A DNA stretch of 64,000 nucleotides from Vicinamibacterales bacterium (lineage in GTDB: Bacteria; Acidobacteriota; Vicinamibacteria; Vicinamibacterales; UBA8438): the NCBI GenBank assembly GCA_958296065.1, contig CATQHX010000040.1, positions 1-64,000 on the forward strand, given 5' to 3'. A program made the translations under genes and the position numbers. Position 1 is the first letter of the stretch. Each line of letters opens with the position of its first letter. This document shows positions 9,360-17,637 of the stretch, one piece after another. Under the pieces are notes generated by a model. The model had not been told where the DNA came from. It saw nothing but the letters and a program-made list of their open reading frames with translations, and did no database searches.

Positions 9360-9869
9360 ATGATTCGGCCGATCTTGCGCTACGGGGAAGATGTGCTCCA
9401 CCGACCCGCGGCAGACATCGACGAGATCACACCAGAGGTGGAGGCGTTGATCGACGACATGATCGATACGATGTACGCCGCGTCCGGGGTCGGCCTCGCG
9501 GCGCCGCAGGTAGGGGTACCGCTCAGGCTCTTCGTCGCCGATGCCTCGTCCGGGCAGGAAGCCGGAGCCTTGATCGTCATGATCAACCCCACGTTCATCG
9601 AACGCGACGGCGTACAACGCGAGGACGAGGGTTGCCTGAGCGTGCCGGGCTTCAACGCGGCCGTCCCCCGACCGTCCCGCGCGGTGATCCGCGGCCGGGA
9701 TCGTGACGGCACGTCACGCGACGTGGAGGCGACGGGCATTCTGGCGCGGGCGTTCGAGCACGAGATGGACCACCTGGAAGGTTCCCTTTTTCTGGACCGT
9801 CTGCGCGGCGTGCGGCGCGAGATGATGCTGCGGAAGATCGGCAAGCTGCGCCGCACGGGCAAGTGGTGA
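9360..9869 (+). CDS. def: Peptide deformylase
   Basis: The 169-residue protein removes the formyl group from new N-terminal methionine. All three metal-site motifs are present: GVGLAAPQ (43-50), EGCLS (90-94) with the metal-binding cysteine, and HEMDH (134-138) with two histidine ligands and the catalytic glutamate. Length is normal. The ATG at 9360 gives the standard family start (MIRPILRYGEDVL); the frame is open further upstream but without family similarity. It overlaps the next gene, fmt, by four bases (GTGA), so translation is coupled to the enzyme that makes the formyl-Met substrate. Confidence 0.97.
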   Translation: MIRPILRYGEDVLHRPAADIDEITPEVEALIDDMIDTMYAASGVGLAAPQVGVPLRLFVADASSGQEAGALIVMINPTFIERDGVQREDEGCLSVPGFNAAVPRPSRAVIRGRDRDGTSRDVEATGILARAFEHEMDHLEGSLFLDRLRGVRREMMLRKIGKLRRTGKW

Positions 9870-10816
9870 ACGTCGTCTTCTACGGGACGCCGGACTTCGC
9901 CGTGCCGGCGCTGACGCGCCTGCTCGACTCGCCGCACCGGGTCGCCGCGGTCGTCACGCAGCCGGACCGGCGTCGAGGACGCGGACAACGCCTCGGCCCG
10001 CCCCCCGTGAAGCGGGTCGCGGCCGCAAGCGGCATAGCGATTCTGCAACCCGAGCGGCCCGGGGGCTCCGCGTTCCTGGCGACCCTGTCGGAGCTGGAGC
10101 CGGACCTTGCGATAGTCGCGGCGTACGGCAGGATGCTGCCCGACGCCGTGCTGGACGTGCCGCGCCTGGGCACCATCAACATTCATCCCTCCCTGCTGCC
10201 CAGGTACCGTGGCGCAGCGCCGGTGCAGCGGGCGGTCATCGCCGGCGAGACCGAGACCGGGGTCACGATCATGCGCCTGGTGCGCGAGATGGACGCGGGG
10301 CCGCTGTTCGCCCGACGAACGCGCCTCATCGCGCCGGACGAAACCAGCGCGGCCGTGGAATCCGACCTCGCCCGCCTCGGCGCCGAATTGTTGCTGGAGG
10401 TCGTCCGCCACCTCGAAACCGGGACTGCCGTCGAGCAGCCGCAGGACCACGCGGCGGCCACGTTCGCGCCTCGACTGTCCCGCGAAGACGGCAATATCGA
10501 TTGGCACGCGTCTGCGGCGGACATTCACAACCTCGTGCGCGGCCTCCATCCATGGCCGCACGCCGCCAGCGTGCTCGACGGTGCCCGCTACCTCATTCAT
10601 CGCACCGCGATTGCAGGGTCTGCGGGACCCCACCCGCCGGCGCCGGGCACGATCGTCGATTCTTCGGGAGACCGGTTGCTCGTCTCCGCGGGAGACGGCG
10701 GCACCATCGCAATCCTGGAAATCCAACCCGAGGGCCGGCGCCGGCTCGAGACGCGCGCCTTTCTCGCCGGTCACCGCTGGTCGCCGGGCCAGCGTTTCGA
10801 TACCCCCGCCGCGTGA
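9866..10816 (+). CDS. fmt: Methionyl-tRNA formyltransferase
   Basis: The 316-residue enzyme formylates initiator Met-tRNA using 10-formyl-tetrahydrofolate. The family start MNVVFYGTPDFAVPAL, the catalytic N-I-H with the SLLPRYRGAAPVQ loop (residues 106-121) and the following GVTIMRLVREMDAGPL segment are intact, with a C-terminal tRNA-contact domain. The GTG at 9866 overlaps the def stop and matches the family N-terminus best; a GTG three bases earlier is also possible. The stop overlaps the rsmB GTG in another GTGA. Confidence 0.97.
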   Translation: MNVVFYGTPDFAVPALTRLLDSPHRVAAVVTQPDRRRGRGQRLGPPPVKRVAAASGIAILQPERPGGSAFLATLSELEPDLAIVAAYGRMLPDAVLDVPRLGTINIHPSLLPRYRGAAPVQRAVIAGETETGVTIMRLVREMDAGPLFARRTRLIAPDETSAAVESDLARLGAELLLEVVRHLETGTAVEQPQDHAAATFAPRLSREDGNIDWHASAADIHNLVRGLHPWPHAASVLDGARYLIHRTAIAGSAGPHPPAPGTIVDSSGDRLLVSAGDGGTIAILEIQPEGRRRLETRAFLAGHRWSPGQRFDTPAA

Positions 10817-12186
10817 GCACACCAGCCCGGCGGGCCGCACACGAAGTGCTTCGGGCCGTCCACACGGGGCGCAGCGATCTGGCTACCGCCCTCGAACGTG
10901 CGCGCCGCGATCTCGCGGATCCGCGAGATCGCGCTCTCGCAGGCGAGATTGCCCTGGGTGTCCAACGTCGGCGGGCCGCCATCGACCATCTCATCGGCCA
11001 GGCCGCCACCCGGCCGCTTGCGGCCATCACGCCAGCCGCGCTCGACCTGCTGCGCGCGGCGGTCTATCAGCTTCTGTACCTGGACCGAATTCCGGCGCAT
11101 GCAGCGGTCGCCGACACGGTCGGGCTGGCACGCGAAGCGGGGATGCATCGAGCTGCGGGCTTCCTGAACGCCGTTCTCCGGACATTCGCGGACAACCGCC
11201 GCCCGCTGCGCCTGCCCGCTGCACCGGAAATCGACCCGGGCGGTACGTACCACGGCGCACGGAGGGGTGCCGCGCTCGACTACCTGGCCACTACGCTGTC
11301 CCACCCGCGGTGGCTGGTCGAGAGGTGGCTCGACCGCCACGGCTTCGCGGCGGCCGAGGCGTGGATGGCGTTCAACAACGCCCGCGCGCCGGTCACCCTG
11401 CGTGCCAACCTCGCGCGCAACGGCGTGGCGGAGTTGCAGGAAGCTCTCGACGCGCAAGGCGTGCGTACGACCAGAACCAAGCTGGCACCGCACGGACTCC
11501 TCGTGACACAGGGCGACCTGCGGTCGACGACGGCCGCCGCGGAGGGAAGTTTCCTGTTGCAGGAGGAAGCGTCTCAACTGGTTGTCGAGCTCGCCGGACC
11601 CGCGCATGGAAGCAGGATCCTCGACCTGTGTGCGGCGCCCGGCGGCAAGACCGTCGGTCTGGCGGGATCCGCGGGTCCGGGCGGCCTGGTCGTCGCTTCC
11701 GACTTCAGGCCCCGCCGGGTTGCTCTGCTGGCGCGCTTTCTCGCCCGCATGCGACCGCCGCGCGCCCCGATCGTGCGGCTCGACGCCACCGCACCGCTTC
11801 CATTCGATCGCGTCTTCGACTGCGTCCTGGTCGACGCCCCCTGCTCCGGTCTCGGCGCCCTTCGGCGCGATCCCGACATCCGCTGGCGCCGCACCCCCGA
11901 CGACCTGCCCGGGTTCGCCGCAACCCAGTTCGCGATGCTGTGCCGGGCGGCGGAAACCGTGCGAACGGGCGGTCGCCTGGTATACGCGACGTGCTCGAGC
12001 GAGCCGGAGGAGAACGAGGAGGTCGTCGACCGGTTCCGTGACGGACACCCGGAATTCGAGCTGACCACGCCGGACTCACCCGGCATCGCGCGCGTCGTCG
12101 ACCGCAGCGGCTACCTGCGCACCCTGCCGTTTCTTCACCGCGTCGAAGCGTTCTTCGGAGCCGTGCTCGTGCGCCGGAACCCGTGA
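10813..12186 (+). CDS. rsmB: 16S rRNA m5C967 methyltransferase RsmB
   Basis: The 457-residue protein has the N-terminal NusB-like RNA-binding domain and a Rossmann methyltransferase domain with the SAM loop LCAAPGGKT and the two conserved cysteines: DAPCSGLG (C344) and YATCSS (C394), the release and catalytic residues of m5C RNA methyltransferases. The start is the GTG at 10813 that overlaps the fmt stop; the open frame further upstream is a shadow of fmt. The def-fmt-rsmB order is a standard bacterial arrangement, so the assignment is firm. It is probably cotranscribed through to bamD. Confidence 0.95.
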   Translation: MSTPARRAAHEVLRAVHTGRSDLATALERARRDLADPRDRALAGEIALGVQRRRAAIDHLIGQAATRPLAAITPAALDLLRAAVYQLLYLDRIPAHAAVADTVGLAREAGMHRAAGFLNAVLRTFADNRRPLRLPAAPEIDPGGTYHGARRGAALDYLATTLSHPRWLVERWLDRHGFAAAEAWMAFNNARAPVTLRANLARNGVAELQEALDAQGVRTTRTKLAPHGLLVTQGDLRSTTAAAEGSFLLQEEASQLVVELAGPAHGSRILDLCAAPGGKTVGLAGSAGPGGLVVASDFRPRRVALLARFLARMRPPRAPIVRLDATAPLPFDRVFDCVLVDAPCSGLGALRRDPDIRWRRTPDDLPGFAATQFAMLCRAAETVRTGGRLVYATCSSEPEENEEVVDRFRDGHPEFELTTPDSPGIARVVDRSGYLRTLPFLHRVEAFFGAVLVRRNP

Positions 12187-12212
12187 TCTTGTGCCACCCT
12201 CGAATCCTCCTC

Positions 12213-12218
12213 TACACT
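12213..12218 (+). promoter_or_regulatory. Possible -10 box before the PASTA gene
   Basis: TACACT lies in the 42-base gap after rsmB and ends ten bases before the ATG at 12229, with no ribosome site in between. It could give a leaderless internal transcript. Weak evidence. Confidence 0.3.
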
Positions 12219-12228
12219 GGAATGTCGG

Positions 12229-12951
12229 ATGCGATTTCGTGCAGGACTTCTTACGGCGAGCAAGGTCACTGTCCTTGCCGGCGCGCTCGGAGGCATTTTT
12301 GGCCTCTCCGTCTTCGCAGGCATGCAGGTCGCGCTGAAGACCCGCGAAGTAGCTGCGCCGGATCTGCGGGGGATGAGTCCGCAGGACGCCGCGCGTCAAC
12401 TCACCGACCTTGGGCTCTACACGCGTATCGAGTCGCTTCGCCGCATTCATCCGGCGATCGAGGCCGGGCTCGTGGCCGAGCAGGAACCACTTCCCGGCGC
12501 CACGACGCGACGTCGGCGGAGCGTGAAGCTCTGGCTCAGCTCGGGTCCGAACCGGGGCGAGGTTCCGGCGCTCATCGGAGAATCGGAGGCAGGTGCACGG
12601 GAGCGGCTTCGCGACAACGTCTTCGAGTTGAACAGCGTGTCGGAAATCCGCTCGAACCGCTATCCGACCAATGCCGTCGTGGCGCAGGAACCACCCCCCT
12701 CCAGCAATGGCGAAAGCGTCTCGCTGCTGGTCAACCGAGGCGAGCGCGGTCGCACGTACGTGATGCCGAACCTCATCGGCGTGGCCGGAGACGGGGCCGC
12801 GGAGATCCTGCGGGCGAGAGGCTTTCGCGTAACGGTCGTAGGCGACCACCCCTATCCGGGGGTGGCGTCCGGCATCGTCATCCGCCAGGCACCCGAGCCC
12901 GGCCTGCAGATAGCCCGTAGTGAAGCCATCTCGCTCGAGGTGAGCCGGTGA
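12229..12951 (+). CDS. Membrane-anchored PASTA-domain protein
   Basis: The 240-residue protein has one transmembrane segment near the N-terminus (about 9-31), then three PASTA repeats: roughly 40-105 (VAAPDLRGMSPQDAARQL), 106-171 (GEVPALIGESEAGARERL) and 172-240 (YVMPNLIGVAGDGAAEIL). PASTA domains bind peptidoglycan fragments or beta-lactams in Ser/Thr kinases and penicillin-binding proteins; here they stand alone without a kinase or transpeptidase domain. The topology places them in the periplasm. It lies between rsmB and rpe, and its stop overlaps the rpe GTG by four bases. A sensing or scaffold role in the cell wall is inference. Confidence 0.85.
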   Translation: MRFRAGLLTASKVTVLAGALGGIFGLSVFAGMQVALKTREVAAPDLRGMSPQDAARQLTDLGLYTRIESLRRIHPAIEAGLVAEQEPLPGATTRRRRSVKLWLSSGPNRGEVPALIGESEAGARERLRDNVFELNSVSEIRSNRYPTNAVVAQEPPPSSNGESVSLLVNRGERGRTYVMPNLIGVAGDGAAEILRARGFRVTVVGDHPYPGVASGIVIRQAPEPGLQIARSEAISLEVSR

Positions 12952-13643
12952 CGGCCGCCCCGAACATTCGGATCGCCCCCTCCATTCTGGCGGCAGACTT
13001 CGCTTCGCTCGGGGACGCGGTGCACAGCGTCGAGCAAGGCGACGCCGACCTGTTGCACGTCGACGTCATGGATGGGAGGTTCGTCCCGAACATCTCCATC
13101 GGCCTGCCCGTCATGGAAGCGCTCGAGCGGGTCGCAACCGTGCCCCTCGACGTGCACCTGATGGTGGTCGAGCCCGAGCGGCACCTGGAGTCGTTCGTGG
13201 CGGCCGGGGCGGCAATGGTGTCAGTTCATCAGGAGGCAGCGCCTCATCTGCATCGGAACCTCTCCACCATCCGGGCACTGGGGGCGGCGGCCGGCGTTGC
13301 CATCAATCCGGGCACCCCCGCCGCGGTGCTGGAAGGGGTCGTCGACGCGGTCGATTACGTCCTCGTGATGTCGGTCAACCCGGGAGCGGCCGGCCAGCCC
13401 TTTATTCCACCCAGCATGTCCAAGGTGCGCGCGGTCCGGACACTGCTGGATCGGGCGGGAAACCGGGCGCCGGTCGCGATAGACGGCGGAATCGGTCCGG
13501 CGAATGCGGCCGAGGTCGTCGCGGCGGGAGCGGAAATCCTGGTCGCCGGTTCCTCGATTTTTGGAACGGCCGACCCGGCGGCGGCCACGCGGCGACTCCG
13601 CGACCGGGCTCTTGCAGGCATGACGACGGCCGAGAACGCCTAG
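12948..13643 (+). CDS. rpe: Ribulose-phosphate 3-epimerase
   Basis: The 231-residue TIM-barrel enzyme interconverts ribulose-5-phosphate and xylulose-5-phosphate. Family marks are IAPSILAADFASLG, the metal-site LLHVDVMDGRFVPN, PLDVHLMVV, and the phosphate-binding VAIDGGIGPANA. The GTG start overlaps the PASTA stop (GTGA). All metal ligands (H, D, H, D) appear present. Confidence 0.96.
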   Translation: MTAAPNIRIAPSILAADFASLGDAVHSVEQGDADLLHVDVMDGRFVPNISIGLPVMEALERVATVPLDVHLMVVEPERHLESFVAAGAAMVSVHQEAAPHLHRNLSTIRALGAAAGVAINPGTPAAVLEGVVDAVDYVLVMSVNPGAAGQPFIPPSMSKVRAVRTLLDRAGNRAPVAIDGGIGPANAAEVVAAGAEILVAGSSIFGTADPAAATRRLRDRALAGMTTAENA

Positions 13644-13661
13644 CAGCGCACCCGACAATCC

Positions 13662-14057
13662 GTGGCCACCAACTCGTGCCAGATTCGTGTGCGCTACGCG
13701 GAGACCGACAAGATGGGCGTGGCCTACTACGCGAACTACTTCGTCTGGTTCGAGGTCGCGCGCTGCGAGTTGTTGCGCTCCCTCGGAGGCCGGTATCGTG
13801 ACCTCGAGGAAAAGGGCGTGTTGCTGCCCGTCGTCGAGGCGCACTGCGAATACCGCGCCCCGGCCCGCTATGACGACGATCTGGACGTCCTCACGGCGGG
13901 CTCGATGAGTTCGCGGGCGCGAGTGGCATTTCGATACGAGGTCCGCAGACGCGTCGACCAGACTCTGCTCGCGGTGGGACACACGATTCATGCGGCAATG
14001 GACCCGTCGGGCAAGCTGCGCCGGCTCCCTCCCGAACTCCGGGCGATGCTGACATGA
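13662..14057 (+). CDS. YbgC-type acyl-CoA thioesterase
   Basis: The 131-residue hot-dog fold protein carries the 4-hydroxybenzoyl-CoA thioesterase signature RYAETDKMGVAYYANYFVWF with the catalytic aspartate position (xxDKMGVAYYxNY). Such enzymes hydrolyse short acyl-CoAs; YbgC in Proteobacteria associates with Tol-Pal and phospholipid synthesis. It starts with GTG 18 bases after rpe and overlaps the next gene by four bases. The in vivo substrate is unknown. Confidence 0.85.
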   Translation: MATNSCQIRVRYAETDKMGVAYYANYFVWFEVARCELLRSLGGRYRDLEEKGVLLPVVEAHCEYRAPARYDDDLDVLTAGSMSSRARVAFRYEVRRRVDQTLLAVGHTIHAAMDPSGKLRRLPPELRAMLT

Positions 14058-15004
14058 GGGCTCTGGTCACCGGGGCCGCCGGGTTCGTCGGATCACACCT
14101 GTCGGACCGCCTCATCGAGCAGGGTCACGAGGTCGTCGGGATCGACTGCTTCACGGACTACTACCCGCGCGCCGTCAAGGAGTCCAACCTCTCGTCGCCG
14201 CGCTCACGGGCTGGATTCCGTTTCGTCGAATCCAGCATTCAGGAGGCCTCGTGGCCCGCCCTGCTGGACGGGGTGACACACGTCTTCCACCTCGCGGCCC
14301 AGGCCGGCGTGCGCAGCAGTTGGGGACGCGACTTCGCCGTCTACACGGCCGCCAACATCGACGCGACACAGGTCCTGCTCGAGGCTTGCCGAGACCATCC
14401 GCTCGAACGGTTCGTCTATGCTTCGAGCTCCTCGGTCTACGGGGATCATGTCGCCATCCCGATGCGCGAGGATGCACGGCCCCGGCCGCTCTCGCCCTAC
14501 GGGGTGACCAAGCTCGCGGCAGAGCACCTGTGCATGCTCTACCATGAGAACTGTGGTGTACCGGCGGTGGCGTTGCGTTACTTTACGGTGTACGGTCCCC
14601 GCCAGCGGCCGGACATGGCGTTCCACCGTTTTCTGAGCGCCATGCTGGCGGATCGGCCGATCAGTCTCTACGGCGATGGCGAACAGACGCGCGACTTCAC
14701 GTTCGTGGAGGACGCCGTGACCGCCACCGTAGGGGCTGCCGAACGCGGCACCGCCGGCGTCGTCTACAACATCGGCGGTGGATCGCGTGTTTCCATGAAC
14801 CGGGTGATCGAGGTCCTGGCGCGCTGTACCGGACGTATCCCGGAGGTGCGGCGCGGTGCGCCGCAGCAGGGCGACATGCGCGACACGTTTGCCGACACCG
14901 CCCGCGCCCGCGCCGACCTCGAGTTCGTTCCAAGGGTGTCCCTCGAGGCGGGCATTCACGCGGAGTACCAATGGCTAGCTACGTCTCTCTCCGTCGCACC
15001 TTAG
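14054..15004 (+). CDS. NAD-dependent nucleotide-sugar epimerase
   Basis: The 316-residue extended short-chain dehydrogenase has the Gly-rich NAD motif GAAGFVGSH (7-15), the S-S-S and Y-x3-K catalytic residues (Y149, K153) and the sugar-binding VYGPRQRPDMAF region. The pattern resembles UDP-glucose 4-epimerase or UDP-glucuronate 4-epimerase relatives; the DCFTDYYPR stretch after the second strand is typical of the glucuronate epimerase group, so uronic acid epimerisation is a fair guess. Substrate not certain. The ATG overlaps the thioesterase stop, and the gene end overlaps the bamD start by 34 bases. Confidence 0.85.
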   Translation: MRALVTGAAGFVGSHLSDRLIEQGHEVVGIDCFTDYYPRAVKESNLSSPRSRAGFRFVESSIQEASWPALLDGVTHVFHLAAQAGVRSSWGRDFAVYTAANIDATQVLLEACRDHPLERFVYASSSSVYGDHVAIPMREDARPRPLSPYGVTKLAAEHLCMLYHENCGVPAVALRYFTVYGPRQRPDMAFHRFLSAMLADRPISLYGDGEQTRDFTFVEDAVTATVGAAERGTAGVVYNIGGGSRVSMNRVIEVLARCTGRIPEVRRGAPQQGDMRDTFADTARARADLEFVPRVSLEAGIHAEYQWLATSLSVAP

Positions 15005-15819
15005 ACGCGGCCGCCCCTCGGGTGCCGATCGTCCTCCTCTTGATCGCGGCCACGCTCGCGTCGACCGCCTGCGGGAACCGCGACGTGGTGATCCCGGATC
15101 TGACCGAAGCCGAAGCCGATCAGATTCTGTTCGAGCGTGGCACCCAGGCGCTGGTCGAGGAGTCATGGTCAACCGCCCGTGAGTACTTCGTTCAGATCCG
15201 CGACAACTACCCGCAGAGCCCCCTGCGCGCCCAGGCTCGCCTGGGCATTGTCGACTCGTACGAAGGCGAGGGCACGGACGTCGCCTATGTCTCGGCGTTG
15301 AGCGAGCTCCAGGAGTTCCTCCGCCTGTACCCGCCGACCCACGAGTTGGCACCGGCCGCACAGTTCAAGTTGGGCATGGTCTACTTCAATCAGATGCGCC
15401 GCCCCGAACGGGACCAGACCGAGACCCGATCCGCAATCACCGAGTTCGAGACCTTCATCGAGCGGTACGCCGAGTTCGCCGAGCCGCAGCTCCTGGCGGA
15501 TACCCGAGCACGACTGCGAGACGCCCGCGACCGCCTCAGCGATTCGAATTTCATGGTCGGCCGCTTCTACTACCGGCTCCGCTACTACCCGGGCGCCATC
15601 GACCGCTTCCGCGAGATCCTCGACGATGACCCCGGTTACACGCGTCGCGATGCCGTCTACTTTCACCTGGCCGACTCACTGGCCACGATCGACCGTGGCC
15701 CCGAGGCGCTGCCTCTGTTCGAACGTCTGGTTTCCGAATTCCCGAGCACGGAGTATCTGATAGACGCCAGCCTGCGCATCGAGGAGTTGAAGGTCGCGAT
15801 GGACCTGGACGGTCCGTGA
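14971..15819 (+). CDS. bamD: Outer membrane assembly lipoprotein BamD-like
   Basis: The 282-residue protein has a lipoprotein signal with the lipobox cysteine at residue 34 (LASTAC) and a tetratricopeptide-rich body with the BamD/YfiO pattern: GTQALVEESWSTAREYF, DNYPQSPLRAQARLGI, and later RFYYRLRYYPGAIDRFREIL. BamD helps insert beta-barrel proteins into the outer membrane, which agrees with a diderm host. It overlaps the epimerase end by 34 bases. It could also be a general TPR lipoprotein (CpoB type), but the five-helix-pair layout and length favour BamD. Confidence 0.85.
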   Translation: MASYVSLRRTLDAAAPRVPIVLLLIAATLASTACGNRDVVIPDLTEAEADQILFERGTQALVEESWSTAREYFVQIRDNYPQSPLRAQARLGIVDSYEGEGTDVAYVSALSELQEFLRLYPPTHELAPAAQFKLGMVYFNQMRRPERDQTETRSAITEFETFIERYAEFAEPQLLADTRARLRDARDRLSDSNFMVGRFYYRLRYYPGAIDRFREILDDDPGYTRRDAVYFHLADSLATIDRGPEALPLFERLVSEFPSTEYLIDASLRIEELKVAMDLDGP

Positions 15820-15828
15820 TGGGCGGTT

Positions 15829-16455
15829 TCAGCCGGCGTTTACGCTTTTCTTGCTGATTGCGTCGTCCGCCCGCGTGTTCGAGGAATCGAAATGGGCGGA
15901 CTTCGAGTGCGCCAGGACGCTGCCGTACCGGCGATAGTAGTCCACGGCGGACCAGAGCGACGCCACCAGCACGAGCCAGAGCGCCACCTGGCCCAGCAGC
16001 CAGAAGAGCCAGACCTGGTTGCCGAGAATCAGCAGGAGGATGGCCACCACCTGCGCGACCATCTTGACCTTGCCGAGGGACGACGCGGGGATGGTCACCC
16101 CGCGCGTGTAGGTGAGGCTGCGAAACACCGTGATGGCCAGTTCCCGCCCGAGGATGACGGCGACCATCCAGGCCGAGGCCACCCCCATCTGCACCAACGA
16201 CACGAGCGCGGCCGTGATGAGCAGCTTGTCGGCCAACGGGTCCATGAGCTGACCGAGTTGCGTGACCTGCCGCCGCCGCCGGGCGAGATAACCGTCCAGC
16301 CAGTCCGTGAACGCGGCGGTGCCGAAGATGGCCGCGCCCAGAATCTCCCTCGGCATGCCGAAGATGCGCTCGGCCTCGAACCGCGTCAGCAGCACCACGA
16401 CCAGCAGCGGAACCAGGAAGATTCGGGCCAACGTGAGCGTGTTCGGCAGGTTCAT
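15829..16455 (-). CDS. pgsA: CDP-diacylglycerol-glycerol-3-phosphate phosphatidyltransferase
   Basis: The 208-residue membrane enzyme makes phosphatidylglycerol phosphate. The complete CDP-alcohol phosphotransferase motif is seen as DGYLAR (54-59), a glycine (68) and the DPLAD aspartates (72 and 76). Four to six hydrophobic helices follow. The N-terminus NLPNTLTLARIFLVPLLV is typical of PgsA. It converges on bamD with nine bases between. A second family member lies at 54103, so one of the two may serve a different alcohol acceptor; this copy looks more PgsA-like. Confidence 0.9.
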   Translation of the reverse strand: MNLPNTLTLARIFLVPLLVVVLLTRFEAERIFGMPREILGAAIFGTAAFTDWLDGYLARRRRQVTQLGQLMDPLADKLLITAALVSLVQMGVASAWMVAVILGRELAITVFRSLTYTRGVTIPASSLGKVKMVAQVVAILLLILGNQVWLFWLLGQVALWLVLVASLWSAVDYYRRYGSVLAHSKSAHFDSSNTRADDAISKKSVNAG

Positions 16456-16485
16456 GGGAATGCTCTACCGCTTGACCCGCGCCTC

Positions 16486-16491
16486 ATTGTA
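16486..16491 (-). promoter_or_regulatory. -10 box candidate for pgsA
   Basis: TACAAT on the minus strand sits about 31 bases before the pgsA ATG in the divergent gap with the nucleotidyltransferase gene. No clear -35 hexamer is seen. Confidence 0.35.
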
Positions 16492-16543
16492 CCCCGGTCG
16501 CCCCGTAGCGGCGTGCCCCCCCGACCGGCCCGCGGCGACACGC

Positions 16544-16549
16544 TATGAT
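16544..16549 (+). promoter_or_regulatory. -10 box for leaderless transcript (candidate)
   Basis: TATGAT ends eight bases before the ATG of the nucleotidyltransferase gene, so transcription would begin at or beside the start codon. AGGG follows the box but is too close to the ATG to be a normal ribosome site. Confidence 0.4.
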
Positions 16550-16557
16550 CCAGGGCG

Positions 16558-17637
16558 ATGAAGGCGCTCGTGCTGGCCGGGGGATTCGGGACGCGCCTCC
16601 GCCCACTGACCCTCAACACGCCCAAACCGATCGTCCCGATCTTCGGGCGCCCGTTTCTCTGCCACCAGATCGACCTGCTCAAGCAGGTGCCGGATGTCGA
16701 TGAGATCATCCTCAGTCTCAACTACCATCCGGACCGCATAGAGGCGGTCCTGGGGCACGGCCAGGACGCCGGACTGCCGATTCGGTATGTCGTCGAGCCC
16801 GAGCCGCTGGGGACCGGCGGCGCGATCAAGTTTGCCGAGCCGTACCTCGACGGCACGACCATCGTTTTCAACGGCGACGTCCTGACCGAGACGGATCTGG
16901 CCGCGCTCGTCGAACGCCATCGGGCACGCGATGCGCGCGCCACGATTGTGCTTGCCCCCGTGGAGAACCCGGCGCGCTACGGCCTGGTCGAAACGGACGG
17001 CGAGGGCAACGTGACGCGGTTCGTGGAGAAGCCCGACCCGACACAGATTACGTGCAACACGATCAACGCGGGAATCTACGTGCTCGAGCCCGACACGTTC
17101 GACCGGATTCCCGCAGCCACGAAATACTCCATAGAACGACGGTACTTTCCTTCGCTGGTCGAACGCGGCGAAACGTTCGCTGCCTTTGTTGAACGCGGCT
17201 ATTGGTTGGACATCGGCACGCCGGCAGCCTACCGGCAGGCGCACCGCGACATTTTCGACGGCCGCTGCCGGACAGGATGTGCCGCGTTGGCGGGCCCGGG
17301 AGAGACGATGGTGTCCGCGAGCGCAAGCGTGGCTCCGACCGCACGGTTGCTCGCACCCTCCTTCGTCGGACCCGGGGCGACCGTGCACCCCGGCGCCGAG
17401 GTCGGCCCGCATGCCGTGCTGGGAGACGGCAGCGTAGTGGGAACCGCCGCCAGGGTACGTGATTCCATCGTGTGGCCGGAGTCGATCATCGGCACGGACG
17501 CGACGCTCGACGGGGCCATCGTCGGCCATCGGTGCCGGATCGGCGACCATGCCTGCCTCGGCCCCGGCGTGGTTCTGGGCGACGACTCCACCCTGACTCC
17601 CCATACACGTTTCGGAGAAGCCCCTACGACGCCATGA
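16558..17637 (+). CDS. Sugar-phosphate nucleotidyltransferase (ManC/GlmU-like)
   Basis: The 359-residue protein has the nucleotidyltransferase signature LAGGFGTRLRPLT (6-18), the PKPIVPI-type segment, the metal aspartate in NGDVLTE, the EPLGTGGAI motif and a C-terminal left-handed beta-helix of hexapeptide repeats (VGPGATVHPGAEVGPHAVLG). It would activate a sugar-1-phosphate to an NDP-sugar. Similar two-domain proteins are annotated as mannose-1-phosphate guanylyltransferases. The stop overlaps the ATG of the phosphomannomutase gene (ATGA), which makes GDP-mannose supply the likely job; glucose-1-phosphate is an alternative. Confidence 0.85.
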   Translation: MKALVLAGGFGTRLRPLTLNTPKPIVPIFGRPFLCHQIDLLKQVPDVDEIILSLNYHPDRIEAVLGHGQDAGLPIRYVVEPEPLGTGGAIKFAEPYLDGTTIVFNGDVLTETDLAALVERHRARDARATIVLAPVENPARYGLVETDGEGNVTRFVEKPDPTQITCNTINAGIYVLEPDTFDRIPAATKYSIERRYFPSLVERGETFAAFVERGYWLDIGTPAAYRQAHRDIFDGRCRTGCAALAGPGETMVSASASVAPTARLLAPSFVGPGATVHPGAEVGPHAVLGDGSVVGTAARVRDSIVWPESIIGTDATLDGAIVGHRCRIGDHACLGPGVVLGDDSTLTPHTRFGEAPTTP

